From: Bacteroidota bacterium
Lineage (GTDB): Bacteria; Bacteroidota; Ignavibacteria; Palsa-1295
DNA length: 64,000 nt
Assembly: GCA_021324735.1 (NCBI GenBank)
Contig: JAJPIO010000006.1
Coordinates: forward strand, 295,743-359,742
Direction: 5' to 3'
Shown one piece after another: positions 1 through 8,948 of this stretch. Numbering within the stretch: the stretch's first letter is position 1; every line of letters starts with the position of its first letter. The position numbers and the translations under genes are program-made. Below the pieces are notes generated by a model, which saw only the letters and a program-made list of their open reading frames with translations, did no database searches and was not told the origin of the DNA.

Positions 1-1093
1 TATCGAAGATCGGGAATTGATAGCGTGAAAGCGTAGGATTACGAGCGCCGATAGGATCGATAAACGCACTGAGCGTGGTCATCGTCGTATCGTAAGTAAA
101 CACTTTGTACTGATCGCCGGCAGAACCGTCATCGGGTGGGCCACCGGGGCAATCCATGAACGGCATTGAAACATAGCCGTCACTCGTCCAGTAGTCGACC
201 GGCATCATTTGTTCGACGGCAAGATCGCGCTGATCGCCACCAAAGGCGGCGAATGATGTTTCGCCGTTGAATTGTCCTTCGTTACCGGCAAGCACGCCCA
301 CCGGCTGGTCCGCTTCCACGATCGATCCGGAAAGATCATTATCCGGATCGTCGATCGTCGATTTCACCCAATATACCTGACCGCGATTCAGCTTAACAGT
401 CCACGGATTTGGGTGCCCATTTGCGCCAGAGCCGAAATTCACACCGATGTGCCCGCCGCGAGTAAGGCCATTTGGCGTGATCTTGACCGTCGTGTTGTCG
501 GTAACCGCTATAATGCAAAAGATCGAGCTGGATGAATCCGGCGTACATGCAAAGTGATGGCTGTTAGCATGACCAAGACTAGGGTTTGCGGGAGAAGCAC
601 AAATAACATAGGTCTTACCGAGAGCGCCGGTCTGCAACGCTAAATACTGCCCGCCGGAATTCGGACCCGTGGAATAATAGGTTAAACTGATCGGGCGATC
701 TGCATGAACGTGAGCGCACGCATAGATCGGTTGTTCACCATTGGGTGCGAGCGGATCCCCATTGTTATCGCGAGGATTCATATACCCCTGGTCCAGCGAA
801 ATTTGTAATCCGTGTTTTGCGACGATGTGCTGCGGCGCCGTCGGAATTTCTTGACCAGCAGGACTGGAATTTGGATCGAAGTAGCTAACCGTTACATTAC
901 AATCGTAGTACGAACTGACGAGTGCGAAGAACCCCTGAAAGGGTTTGACCGCATTACATTTGATACTTGGTACGAGCTCTGCGATGTAAAAATCGCGGCC
1001 ATCGGAGGGAATTCCTTTTTGGCTTTGAGCGTGGACGGACTGAAAAGAAAATAGAAAGAGTGAGACCGCGAGCAGCAGTTTAGAGAAGCGCAT
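1..1093 (-). CDS. Secreted IgGFc-binding-like protein, 3' end cut by window edge
   Basis: Reading the minus strand from ATG at 1093 gives an open frame of about 364 codons that runs off the left edge. It starts with a typical signal peptide (positively charged MRFSK, a leucine/phenylalanine core, then HAQ). The body contains the segments GKTYVICASP, AVTDNTTVKITP, LNRGQVYWVKS and SIVEADQPVGVLAGNEGQ. These fit the IgGFc-binding N-terminal domain family, which in Bacteroidota is common in large secreted or gliding-associated surface proteins, often with a C-terminal T9SS sorting domain. That C-terminus lies outside the window, so the export route is inferred from the neighbours. The gene is divergent from the BNR-repeat gene at 1228. 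Family assignment is from motif recall; ligand unknown. Confidence 0.75.
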   Translation of the reverse strand, partial: MRFSKLLLAVSLFLFSFQSVHAQSQKGIPSDGRDFYIAELVPSIKCNAVKPFQGFFALVSSYYDCNVTVSYFDPNSSPAGQEIPTAPQHIVAKHGLQISLDQGYMNPRDNNGDPLAPNGEQPIYACAHVHADRPISLTYYSTGPNSGGQYLALQTGALGKTYVICASPANPSLGHANSHHFACTPDSSSSIFCIIAVTDNTTVKITPNGLTRGGHIGVNFGSGANGHPNPWTVKLNRGQVYWVKSTIDDPDNDLSGSIVEADQPVGVLAGNEGQFNGETSFAAFGGDQRDLAVEQMMPVDYWTSDGYVSMPFMDCPGGPPDDGSAGDQYKVFTYDTTMTTLSAFIDPIGARNPTLSRYQFPIFD

Positions 1094-1114
1094 AATGAAC
1101 AAAGGATAGTATTA

Positions 1115-1161
1115 CCGGGTCTTTATGGATGCGGAACGACAACCAAATTGAAAAGACCCGG
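1115..1161. promoter_or_regulatory. 10-bp inverted repeat in the divergent intergenic region
   Basis: CCGGGTCTTT at 1115-1124 is repeated exactly as its reverse complement at 1152-1161, separated by 27 nt. It lies between the divergent starts at 1093 (minus) and 1228 (plus). It could be an operator or a stem-loop in one of the two leaders. No T-run follows, so a terminator is less likely. Function is inferred from position only. Confidence 0.35.
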
Positions 1162-1227
1162 AATTGAACCAACCCTCTCTGAGAAAGATTTAACGATTTC
1201 CTAAGATTCTTCAAATTTCTTTTCTTT

Positions 1228-3390
1228 GTGAAGTCACCTGATAATTTTTCAACGTTCCTGTTAGGTCTTCTGCTTATTCTTCCCTGTGTAGCAGATGCTC
1301 AGGTCCATTGGATCCCTACGAACGGCCCTCCTGGAGGAGCGATCTCGACGGTCTGCATCGATTCGAACAGCCGCCTTTTTATCGGCACAGAAGCAGGTGG
1401 CGTTTTCGAGAGCTCGAACGAAGGTAATAAATGGTTTGCGCGCAATGCAGGATTGCATACGTTCCACATGCATGAATTGGAAGCGAATCCTCGAGGCTAT
1501 ATTTTTGCCGTCACATACGATAACGGAGTATCGAGGTGGTTTCGAGACGATCAGCCGCACTGGACATTTCTTGATACCACAATAAATTTTGGTGCGATCT
1601 ATTCGCTCTCCTGCGCGCCGAGCGGTTCCGTCTTTCTCGGGACTGCAACCTATGGCATTCTTCGCTCGACCGATAATGGCAATACGTGGGACCATCCCGA
1701 TACCGGCATCGATCCGAAAGATAAGCAGATCACACTCGTTATCGCATCGAACGGAGGGCTCATTGCATTAGGAAGTCATCTCGATAGTTCACGCCACAGC
1801 GTCTATCATGTCTATAACTCCCCAGACGATGGCGGTCATTGGTCGATCCTGGCTCCGGTACCCTCCTCCGCTCAACCAACAGCATTTCTGGCGCTCGACA
1901 CTAACACTATTTTTGTCGGTGATGCCGATGGAAAACTCTTTCGGACAACTAACAAGGGTGTTACTTGGCAGCTTGTGTATCAGGATACCGGCAAGTTTGG
2001 CATTTATAATGTCGTAGAAAGTCCGCAAGATCATCATCTGTTCTTACGTAATAATTACGGCGATCTTTATCGCTCGCTCGATACCGGACTTTCGTGGCAG
2101 CTTCGAAGCGTCGATACGATCGGCGGAAGCATTTACGCTACTGCGATCGGTAACAATGGTACGATGATCGTCGGTACCGACTTCGAAGGAGTCGTTCGAT
2201 CGACTGATGAAGGGCAACACTTCGAAGCGGTAAATAATGAGCTTGCCGCCACGCTTGTTTATAATCTTGCGGTCGACAAACGTGGGATGCTCTATGCTGT
2301 TGTGGAAGATCTTGTATGGCGCACGCCCGATCGCGGACAAACCTGGACTCGCCTTAATATCGAAACGGGTGAAGTACTTTCTGTACCAGCGTTATCGGTC
2401 GATTCGAGTAACGGTCTTTATCTTGGCATTCTCGATGGCGTTTGGGTATCACACGATTCCGGCATTACCTGGTCACACACGTTAAGCTCCCCCGTTCCAA
2501 AAGTTGACAATCAATGCTACCAGATAGAAACTTCAACGGCGGGCACGGTCTTCGCCGCGACGCAATACGGATTATTCCAATCAACCGATCACGGCCAAAG
2601 CTGGCAGCCCGATACGTTCGGCCTTCCTAAAACGAAGGCCGAGGCAGTTATTGTTGGTGGAGATGGAAGCGTCTACGCCGAAGATGGCAGCGAACAACTC
2701 TATCGTTCGAGCAACGATGGTTTTTCCTGGTCGAAGATCGGCAGCTCGGCCGGTATAACCGCTGAAACGTCAAGCGGAATATTCTTCGAGCTCACACGAC
2801 TTTTATCGCGATCGCAGGATAGCGGCCAGCATTGGCAATCATTATCAGTGCCGGATGCGAACACTTCGCGAACGCTCTTTAGCGTGTATCTCGATTCGCA
2901 CGGTTATCTCTATGCGTCGACCGACTCCGGTATCTACCGGTCGAACGATAACGGCGACACATGGTCATCCATCAGTAACGGCTTCCAGGATCCCACCGCA
3001 TCTCGGCTTAGCTCGGCAACTCGAGTTTGCGAAGACCGCCGTAATGGAATTTTCTATGCCGCTTCGCGCGGGCAAGGAGTTTTTCTGGGTTTACGAGATG
3101 CATCCGTATTAAGAAATAATGAGCAAGCAACTCGTCCCGCATTAAGCAATGCTCCCAATCCTTTTGCAACGCAAACAAACATCTCCTTCACATTGCCCGA
3201 ACCAGGCGTGGTCGCTCTGGAGCTTCGAAACACAATGGGTGAGATCGTGTGGTCGCAACCGCTAAATTATCTGGAAGCAGGCACACACACCGTTTCTATT
3301 GAACCGGTCGGTTTAGCATCCGGTAATTACATCTGCATTGTACGAGGTGGTAATAGTACTTTCTCGAAATGGATAACACTGGTCCACTAA
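1228..3390 (+). CDS. Secreted BNR/Ycf48-like beta-propeller protein with T9SS-type C-terminal domain
   Basis: 720 aa from a GTG start. A signal peptide (about residues 1-24, ending ADAQ) is followed by many repeats with the signature of sialidase/BNR and photosystem-assembly-like propellers, such as GVFESSNEGNKWF, ILRSTDNGNTWD, LFRTTNKGVTWQ and VRSTDEGQHF. About ten or more copies suggest one or two propellers. The last 80 or so residues (from NAPNPFATQTNISF to KWITLVH) form a secretion-system sorting domain: NPF motif, beta strands, GNY near the end. It is probably exported by T9SS and attached at the cell surface. No sialidase catalytic motif is evident, so a binding or structural role is more likely than catalysis. 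The next gene starts 12 nt downstream and may be co-transcribed. Confidence 0.85.
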   Translation: MKSPDNFSTFLLGLLLILPCVADAQVHWIPTNGPPGGAISTVCIDSNSRLFIGTEAGGVFESSNEGNKWFARNAGLHTFHMHELEANPRGYIFAVTYDNGVSRWFRDDQPHWTFLDTTINFGAIYSLSCAPSGSVFLGTATYGILRSTDNGNTWDHPDTGIDPKDKQITLVIASNGGLIALGSHLDSSRHSVYHVYNSPDDGGHWSILAPVPSSAQPTAFLALDTNTIFVGDADGKLFRTTNKGVTWQLVYQDTGKFGIYNVVESPQDHHLFLRNNYGDLYRSLDTGLSWQLRSVDTIGGSIYATAIGNNGTMIVGTDFEGVVRSTDEGQHFEAVNNELAATLVYNLAVDKRGMLYAVVEDLVWRTPDRGQTWTRLNIETGEVLSVPALSVDSSNGLYLGILDGVWVSHDSGITWSHTLSSPVPKVDNQCYQIETSTAGTVFAATQYGLFQSTDHGQSWQPDTFGLPKTKAEAVIVGGDGSVYAEDGSEQLYRSSNDGFSWSKIGSSAGITAETSSGIFFELTRLLSRSQDSGQHWQSLSVPDANTSRTLFSVYLDSHGYLYASTDSGIYRSNDNGDTWSSISNGFQDPTASRLSSATRVCEDRRNGIFYAASRGQGVFLGLRDASVLRNNEQATRPALSNAPNPFATQTNISFTLPEPGVVALELRNTMGEIVWSQPLNYLEAGTHTVSIEPVGLASGNYICIVRGGNSTFSKWITLVH

Positions 3391-3402
3391 TCATTGCACT
3401 AT

Positions 3403-3936
3403 ATGTGGTTTGATTCTACTGTCGCTATCGTTGTTCGAAGTGCTGTCGTCTACATCGTGATCCTGATCGGATTTCGACTTGCCGGCAAGCGGCATATTTC
3501 TCAACTTTCGCTTGTCGACTTTGCTCTAATTCTTCTGGTGTCAAATGCAGTACAGAATGCAATGGTCGGCAACGATACTTCGCTTATTGGAGGCATTATT
3601 GCAGCAGCGACGCTGATCCTGTTAAATGTTATCCTCACCAAGGTCCTGTTTCGAAGCGAGCGCGCAGCACGTTTTATTGCCGGAGAACCACGACTCTTAG
3701 TTCGTAATGGCCGGTATGTCGAATCGAACATGGAGCACGAAGCCATTCGTCCCGAAGAACTGGAAGAACAAATCCGCGAGCATGGCTTTGAGGATATTAC
3801 AAAGGTCCGTACAGCGATCCTCGAAATGGACGGCTCCATCTCGGTTATTCCCTATGACACCGAAGGTAAGCATGTGGAGCATCACATGCCCTTTGTTCGT
3901 CGCCGTCATCGTGCCCGGCGTGGTTATCAACCATAA
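3403..3936 (+). CDS. DUF421 (YetF-like) membrane protein
   Basis: About 177 aa from ATG at 3403; an in-frame TTG at 3394 would add three residues. The N-terminal half has three hydrophobic segments (about residues 8-25, 37-55 and 62-80) with the family hallmark GFRLAGKRHISQLS after the first. The C-terminal half is the soluble YetF domain, with GEPRLLVRNGRY, an acidic helical stretch (PEELEEQIREHG) and the hydrophobic core VRTAILEMDGSISVIP. Such proteins are found widely in bacteria; in Bacillus they are associated with the spore or cell membrane, and no biochemical reaction is established. Length fits the family. It lies just downstream of the BNR protein and upstream of the ABC-F gene, without obvious functional linkage. 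Confidence 0.85.
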   Translation: MWFDSTVAIVVRSAVVYIVILIGFRLAGKRHISQLSLVDFALILLVSNAVQNAMVGNDTSLIGGIIAAATLILLNVILTKVLFRSERAARFIAGEPRLLVRNGRYVESNMEHEAIRPEELEEQIREHGFEDITKVRTAILEMDGSISVIPYDTEGKHVEHHMPFVRRRHRARRGYQP

Positions 3937-3946
3937 GGCATTGTGT

Positions 3947-4020
3947 ATGATGAATTATGAAGGGTGAAAGTTGTTTAGCGCTCTTCGTTCATTCCGTATC
4001 CATCATTCATAATTTATCAT
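3947..4020. repeat. Imperfect 15-bp inverted repeat between DUF421 and ABC-F genes
   Basis: The arm at 3947-3961 (ATGATGAATTATGAA) pairs with 4006-4020 with one G/A difference that would be a G-U pair in RNA. The arms are separated by 44 nt. The element fills the intergenic space and ends 6 nt before the TTG start of the ABC-F gene. It may be a small interspersed palindromic repeat or a leader structure. Confidence 0.45.
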
Positions 4021-4026
4021 CATCCG

Positions 4027-6057
4027 TTGATCGCGTTAGAACATCTTAGTATGCAATTCGGAGGAGATTATCTCTTCCGAGATGTCACGTTTACCGTCCG
4101 CCCCGGTGACCGTGTTGGGCTTGTAGGTCCCAATGGTGCGGGCAAAACCACGTTGCTAAGAATTATTGCCGGTGTGTACGAGCCGGAGTCGGGCGTCGTC
4201 AATGTTCCAACCGGTTATCGGATCGGGTATCTACCGCAAGAACCCACACTCGATCGCGATGCTCAGGCCCGTCCGTTGCTGGAAGAAGCCATGCGCGCGA
4301 GAACCGATCTTCTCGAGATCGAGGAAGCGATGAAAAGGGCGCAGACTGCAATGGAAGATCCGTCCCAGGATCATTCGAGCTCGGAATATTTCAAACTCGT
4401 CGAGCACTTTGGCGAACTTCATCACCGCTTCGAAGATCTTCGTGGATTTGAACTCGAGAGCGATGCCAAACGGATACTCGCCGGCCTCGGATTCAAAGAG
4501 ACTGACCACATCAAGCCCGTCGCTTTTTTTTCTGGCGGCTGGCAAATGCGCCTTTTGCTCGCGAAACTTCTCATTGCTCGGCACGATGCATTGCTGCTCG
4601 ACGAACCGACGAACCACCTCGACCTGGAAAGCCTGATATGGCTCGAAGGATTTTTGAAATCCTACGAGGGTACGCTTGTCATGGTCTCACACGATCGGTC
4701 CTTTCTCAATCTCGTCACAAACCGTACGGCCGAGATCGAGAACGCAAGAGTGGAGGTCTATTCCGGTAATTACGAATACTACGAGCGGACCAAAGCGGAG
4801 CGCGAAGCACAACTGGCATCGCAGGCCGCAAACCTGGAAGCCCGGCGAAAAGAGCTCGAGCGATTTGTCGAACGATTCCGGTATAAAGCCACGAAAGCGC
4901 GGCAGGCTCAGTCGCGCTTAAAAATGCTCGAACGCATGGAGCGTATCGATCTTGCAAGCCATGGTAAAGCCGTTCACTTTAGCTTCCCGCAGGCACAACC
5001 ATCGGGACGAATGGTCTTTGAAGTAGAACGTGGAGCGAAATCGTATGATGGCAAACACAACGTGTTCGCAAACGTCGATCTCCGCATCGAGCGCGGTGAC
5101 CGTGTGGCCTTCCTTGGCAAGAACGGTGAAGGCAAAACCACGATGGGCAAGATCATTGCAGGGCAAGAGCAACTTACCGGCGGTACGTTTACCATCGGTC
5201 ACAATGTAACGATCGGTTACTACGCACAGCATCAGGCCGAAGCGCTGAACCCCAAGTACACCGTTCTCGAAACGCTCGAGTCTGTTTCACGCGCTCAACT
5301 CTTTCACGAGCAGGAGAGCGGTAAAAGCACCGGATCGCCAAAAAGTCAGGCACAATTACGCACCTTGCTCGGGGCGTTCCTCTTTCAGGGGGATGACGTA
5401 TTTAAACCGGTACGAGTCCTTTCCGGCGGAGAAAAATCGCGGCTTGCACTCGCAAAGATGCTCCTCGAACCGGTCAACACACTGTTACTCGACGAACCCA
5501 CGAACCACCTCGATATGCAATCAAAGGAAGTGGTCAAGGAGGCTCTGCTTCAATTCGATGGTACGATCATCGTGATCTCGCACGATCGCGATTTCCTCGA
5601 AGATCTTACCGATCGGCTTATTACATTCCAGGATGGCCAGGTAAAAGAGTACATGAGGCCGCTGGAAGAGTATCTTGTCGAGTTACGAGAACGAGAGCTT
5701 GCGAGTATTCGCCAGAAAAAGGGGCGCTCGCCGATCACTCAACCTGTTCCTGCCGAGGTAGTCGCCCCACCGGTTGATGACCGCACGAGAAAACGCGCAG
5801 AAGCTGAAGAACGGAATGCACGTTATAAGAAAGAAAAGCCGTTTCGTACAAAGATCGCGGAATGGGAGAAAAAAATAGAAGCGCTCGAAAAAGAAAAGAC
5901 CACTATTGAAGATTCAATGTACGAGCCCGACTACTATTCGGATCCCGAGCGCGTGAAAAAGGACGCGGATCGATTAGTGGTAATTAAATCGAGCCTGGAT
6001 GAAGCTATCTTTAAATGGGCGTCCCTCAACGAAGAGTTGGAAAAAGCAATACAGTAA
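4027..6057 (+). CDS. ABC-F family ATPase (Uup/YdiF-like)
   Basis: 676 aa with two complete ABC cassettes and no membrane segments, the arrangement of ABC-F translation factors. The first cassette has Walker A GPNGAGKTT (about residues 36-44), signature FSGGWQMRL and Walker B LLLDEPTNHLD. The second has GKNGEGKTT, LSGGEKSRL and again LLLDEPTNHLD. Between them is a charged helical linker, and a C-terminal region of about 110 residues rich in Lys/Glu looks coiled-coil, as in Uup. The family acts on ribosomes or rRNA/DNA structures; the exact subtype is not decidable here. The TTG start at 4027 is chosen because it preserves the first beta strand; no Shine-Dalgarno is visible. It ends 2 nt before the convergent nadK stop. 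Confidence 0.92.
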   Translation: MIALEHLSMQFGGDYLFRDVTFTVRPGDRVGLVGPNGAGKTTLLRIIAGVYEPESGVVNVPTGYRIGYLPQEPTLDRDAQARPLLEEAMRARTDLLEIEEAMKRAQTAMEDPSQDHSSSEYFKLVEHFGELHHRFEDLRGFELESDAKRILAGLGFKETDHIKPVAFFSGGWQMRLLLAKLLIARHDALLLDEPTNHLDLESLIWLEGFLKSYEGTLVMVSHDRSFLNLVTNRTAEIENARVEVYSGNYEYYERTKAEREAQLASQAANLEARRKELERFVERFRYKATKARQAQSRLKMLERMERIDLASHGKAVHFSFPQAQPSGRMVFEVERGAKSYDGKHNVFANVDLRIERGDRVAFLGKNGEGKTTMGKIIAGQEQLTGGTFTIGHNVTIGYYAQHQAEALNPKYTVLETLESVSRAQLFHEQESGKSTGSPKSQAQLRTLLGAFLFQGDDVFKPVRVLSGGEKSRLALAKMLLEPVNTLLLDEPTNHLDMQSKEVVKEALLQFDGTIIVISHDRDFLEDLTDRLITFQDGQVKEYMRPLEEYLVELRERELASIRQKKGRSPITQPVPAEVVAPPVDDRTRKRAEAEERNARYKKEKPFRTKIAEWEKKIEALEKEKTTIEDSMYEPDYYSDPERVKKDADRLVVIKSSLDEAIFKWASLNEELEKAIQ

Positions 6058-6059
6058 TG

Positions 6060-7022
6060 TTACCGACGGCCAGCGTCTCTCGAATCAGCGCTCCAATAGA
6101 GCTTCGAACGCAGTAGGTCAAAATACGAGCGCTCCCGCCTGCGCAAGAGCCGCAATTTTTTATCTGACGTTCGTACCGATATTTCGGCCGGCGTTCCAGC
6201 GATAACCTGCTCCTGGCCGTCCGCGACGACAAGCACTGTGGGCGTTTCCTCTGCGCGAGCACGCACCCGCACGGTAGCGGTGCTATTTACAATAATGGGC
6301 CGCACATTGAGTGAATGTGGAGCAATCGGAGTGATCTGTAGCACTGGGCTCGTCGGCTCGACAATTGGGCCGCCTGCGCTTACAGAGTAGCCCGTCGAGC
6401 CCGTGGGCGTAGAGACGATAATACCGTCGGCCCGAATAACGCCAAGTTGAGCACCATTGACGAATACTTCAAGCGTGAGCATTCGCGTTGAGCCATAATT
6501 ATCGATCACAACCTCGTTCAGGGCATCGAGTCTGGCTTCGGGCGTAGTGGCACCGATCCGGGAAGCATCCAAATTATCGGCTCGTATCTCGACCGGTTTC
6601 CCACTCTCGCTTTGCACAGTGGCATTAAGCATTATCCGCTCTTCCACAATAAGTGCATTGGCGGCCAACTCTTCTACGAGAGCATCAACTTCGACGGGCG
6701 GGTGCTCGGATAAAAATCCAAGTTTACCGGCATTAACGCCAAGAAGCACCGCATGGTGATCCGCTCGGGCGATCGCTCTCGCTGCGAGCAGCATCGTACC
6801 ATCTCCTCCAACCGAAACAATAACATCGCTCTCCTTCGCAATGCGTTCGAGCGATGAAATCACCTCACAACCACGTGTGGGTATCATTGGCACCAGGGCC
6901 TCGGAAAGCAATATTTTCGATCGGGGAAATTGCTCGCAGAGCTTAGCAACAACATGAGCAAGGGTTGCCTGCACCTGGGCGGGATCGATGTGACCGATAA
7001 TGCCAATGCGGTCGAGCTTCAT
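6060..7022 (-). CDS. nadK: NAD kinase
   Basis: 320 aa. It phosphorylates NAD to NADP using ATP or polyphosphate. Supporting motifs are SVGGDGTMLLAAR (the GGDGT nucleotide site), LGVNAGKLGFLS (the NxGxLGF family motif), ADGIIVSTPTGSTGYSVSAGGPIV (the second conserved block, spanning about 6364-6440) and IAPHSLNVRP. The length is slightly above the usual 290-300 aa. It sits 10 nt downstream of folD in a minus-strand cluster with folD and ymdB, so cofactor genes appear to share a transcript. It converges with the ABC-F gene. Confidence 0.96.
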   Translation of the reverse strand: MKLDRIGIIGHIDPAQVQATLAHVVAKLCEQFPRSKILLSEALVPMIPTRGCEVISSLERIAKESDVIVSVGGDGTMLLAARAIARADHHAVLLGVNAGKLGFLSEHPPVEVDALVEELAANALIVEERIMLNATVQSESGKPVEIRADNLDASRIGATTPEARLDALNEVVIDNYGSTRMLTLEVFVNGAQLGVIRADGIIVSTPTGSTGYSVSAGGPIVEPTSPVLQITPIAPHSLNVRPIIVNSTATVRVRARAEETPTVLVVADGQEQVIAGTPAEISVRTSDKKLRLLRRRERSYFDLLRSKLYWSADSRDAGRR

Positions 7023-7032
7023 AACGATGTGT

Positions 7033-7944
7033 TTACGCCGGCTCAGCGACGCGAGTTACTTGTCGAATAGCAGCGGTAAGAGTATTTTTTAATAGCATGG
7101 CGATCGTCATCGGTCCAACACCGCCGGGCACTGGCGTGATAGCGCTCGCTTTAAGTTTGACACGATCGAAATCGACATCCCCTACCAAGCGCGAACCGGA
7201 TTTCTTTGTAGCATCGGCGACGCGATTAATGCCAACATCAACTACCACCGCACCCGGCTTCACCATATCAGCTGTAATGGCAAGCGGTACCCCCATGGCC
7301 GCAACTAAAATATCGGCTGAACGAGTGATCTCTCCCAGTTTCTCACCCGCACCGGTATGGGCGATCGTTGCCACCGCGTTGGCTTTTGAATTCTTTTGAG
7401 CGAAGAGCAACGCCAATGGTTTGCCAACTAAATTCGATCGACCGACAATAACCGCATGCTTCCCCGATACAGCAATGCCCGATCTCGCAAGCATTTCAAT
7501 AACACCAGCCGGTGTGCAGGGCGCAAAATAATTGCCGAGTCCGATCGATAACCTGCCCGCATTTAGTGGATTGAACCCATCCACATCTTTATCCGGTGAA
7601 ATAAGTTCGATCACTCGTTCCTCTCGGATATGCTTGGGGAGCGGAAATTGGACGAGTAATCCATGCGTCAGGGGGTCTTCGTTGATCGAGCGGATAAGAT
7701 CTATAAGTTCGCTTTCCTCTATATTCGCGGGCAATACTTTAGTCTCATGAGAAAAGCCGGCTTCCTCCGACGCAATACCCTTATTGCGAACATACACTTC
7801 GCTTGCTGGATTATTCCCGACCAAGACGAACATTATCCGGGGCCGAACACCGTATCGTTGAAGGAACTCCGCCGCGTCTATGCGAACTTCATCGCGAATC
7901 TCGGAGGCGATCCTCTTGCCGTCAATGATGAGCGCCTCAGGCAT
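7033..7944 (-). CDS. folD: Bifunctional methylenetetrahydrofolate dehydrogenase/cyclohydrolase
   Basis: 303 aa from ATG at 7944. The open frame extends upstream to 8082, but those 46 codons overlap ymdB and lack family similarity. FolD interconverts 5,10-methylene-THF, methenyl-THF and 10-formyl-THF with NADP. Visible motifs are the YVRNKGIASEEAG block with its catalytic lysine, QFPLPKHI, DKDVDGFNPLNAGRL, VIVGRSNLVGKPLA (Rossmann loop) and TPVPGGVGPMTIAMLL near the C-terminus. Its start overlaps the ymdB stop by 8 nt, indicating translational coupling, and nadK follows 10 nt after its stop. Confidence 0.96.
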   Translation of the reverse strand: MPEALIIDGKRIASEIRDEVRIDAAEFLQRYGVRPRIMFVLVGNNPASEVYVRNKGIASEEAGFSHETKVLPANIEESELIDLIRSINEDPLTHGLLVQFPLPKHIREERVIELISPDKDVDGFNPLNAGRLSIGLGNYFAPCTPAGVIEMLARSGIAVSGKHAVIVGRSNLVGKPLALLFAQKNSKANAVATIAHTGAGEKLGEITRSADILVAAMGVPLAITADMVKPGAVVVDVGINRVADATKKSGSRLVGDVDFDRVKLKASAITPVPGGVGPMTIAMLLKNTLTAAIRQVTRVAEPA

Positions 7945-8878
7945 CACCGGTCTCTCCTGTTTCTGGTGCTGAGGCCGGTTCCAATGTTTCGGCCTCGTCA
8001 AAATTTTGGTCTGCGACCGCTCGCGTGCGATCGAAATTCGGAAACATAAAGGGTTCGATTTCGACGGCAGCGCCTGTAGCAACGTCGATAGCGATACTTA
8101 CACCGGAAATACGAATGCCATCTTTAGCAATTTCGTATTTATATGGCGTCTGATTGACGAAGCGCTTGATAGCAACATCGACCTTCATTCCGATCACACT
8201 CTCGTATGGCCCGCTCATTCCAACATCGGAAATATAGGCCGTGCCATTCGGAAGTATTTGGGCGTCGGCGGTTTGCACGTGGGTATGGGTACCAAGTACC
8301 GCGCTCACTTTTCCATCAAGATACCGCGCAAGCGTTTGTTTCTCCGCCGTCGCTTCTGCGTGCATATCGACGATAATAATATTCGTATGCTCGCCAACCT
8401 TATCAAGTGCCCAATGGGAGACACGGAAGGGACAGTCGATCGTTTGCATGTAGGTTCGGCCTTGCAAGTTTACGACGCCGATCTTAATGCCATCCTTCGT
8501 CTCACCGATCGCATATCCAGATCCCGCGTTCTCTCGCGGATAATTGGCGGGCCGAATAATTCGTCGATCCTCGGCTAGCAGCGCTCGCACATCCCAGCGA
8601 TCCCAAACGTGGTTGCCAGTAGTGATGACTTTTGCACCAGCATTGAATAACTCTTCGGCGTGCTTCTTCTGAAGCGATTTACCATCGGCGATATTCTCAC
8701 CATTAACAATGATAAAGTCCGAGCGGTATTTCGAGGCTAAGCCCGGCAGCATTCTCGAAACCATCGAGAGCGCGCCCGTTCCAACCACATCGCCAATAAA
8801 TAGTACCCGGACGGTCGTAGGACCTCCGGTAGATTCTAATTCGTGATTGTTCGAGGTAAATTCAGGGGTATCCGGCAT
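7937..8878 (-). CDS. ymdB: YmdB/TIGR00282 family metallophosphoesterase
   Basis: 313 aa from ATG at 8878, preceded by a good Shine-Dalgarno (GGAG, 7 nt away on the minus strand); a frame extension to 8905 is less likely. The YmdB family are dinuclear-metal phosphodiesterases that in Bacillus hydrolyse 2',3'-cyclic nucleotides. Motifs: LFIGDVVG, IVNGENIADG, TTGNHVWD, VDMHAEATAEK, GTHTHVQTAD and SDVGMSGP, which together supply the metal ligands. The family is about 260-270 aa; the extra length is an N-terminal tail of about 20 residues and an acidic, Ala/Glu-rich C-terminal tail of about 25 residues overlapping the folD start. Confidence 0.93.
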   Translation of the reverse strand: MPDTPEFTSNNHELESTGGPTTVRVLFIGDVVGTGALSMVSRMLPGLASKYRSDFIIVNGENIADGKSLQKKHAEELFNAGAKVITTGNHVWDRWDVRALLAEDRRIIRPANYPRENAGSGYAIGETKDGIKIGVVNLQGRTYMQTIDCPFRVSHWALDKVGEHTNIIIVDMHAEATAEKQTLARYLDGKVSAVLGTHTHVQTADAQILPNGTAYISDVGMSGPYESVIGMKVDVAIKRFVNQTPYKYEIAKDGIRISGVSIAIDVATGAAVEIEPFMFPNFDRTRAVADQNFDEAETLEPASAPETGETGDA

Positions 8879-8948
8879 TCGATTTCTCCGGCATGGAAAC
8901 AGCAATAAGGCCGGGTTCGTCCCGCAATCAAAGAAAGCAATGCCGGAC

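Noticed and set aside
7942..8082. N-terminal extension of folD upstream to 8082
   Set aside because: The added 46 codons overlap ymdB and do not look like FolD; the ATG at 7944 gives the standard start.
8006..8578. 190-codon plus-strand frame opposite ymdB
   Set aside because: It overlaps the well-conserved phosphoesterase on the other strand and shows no family motif.
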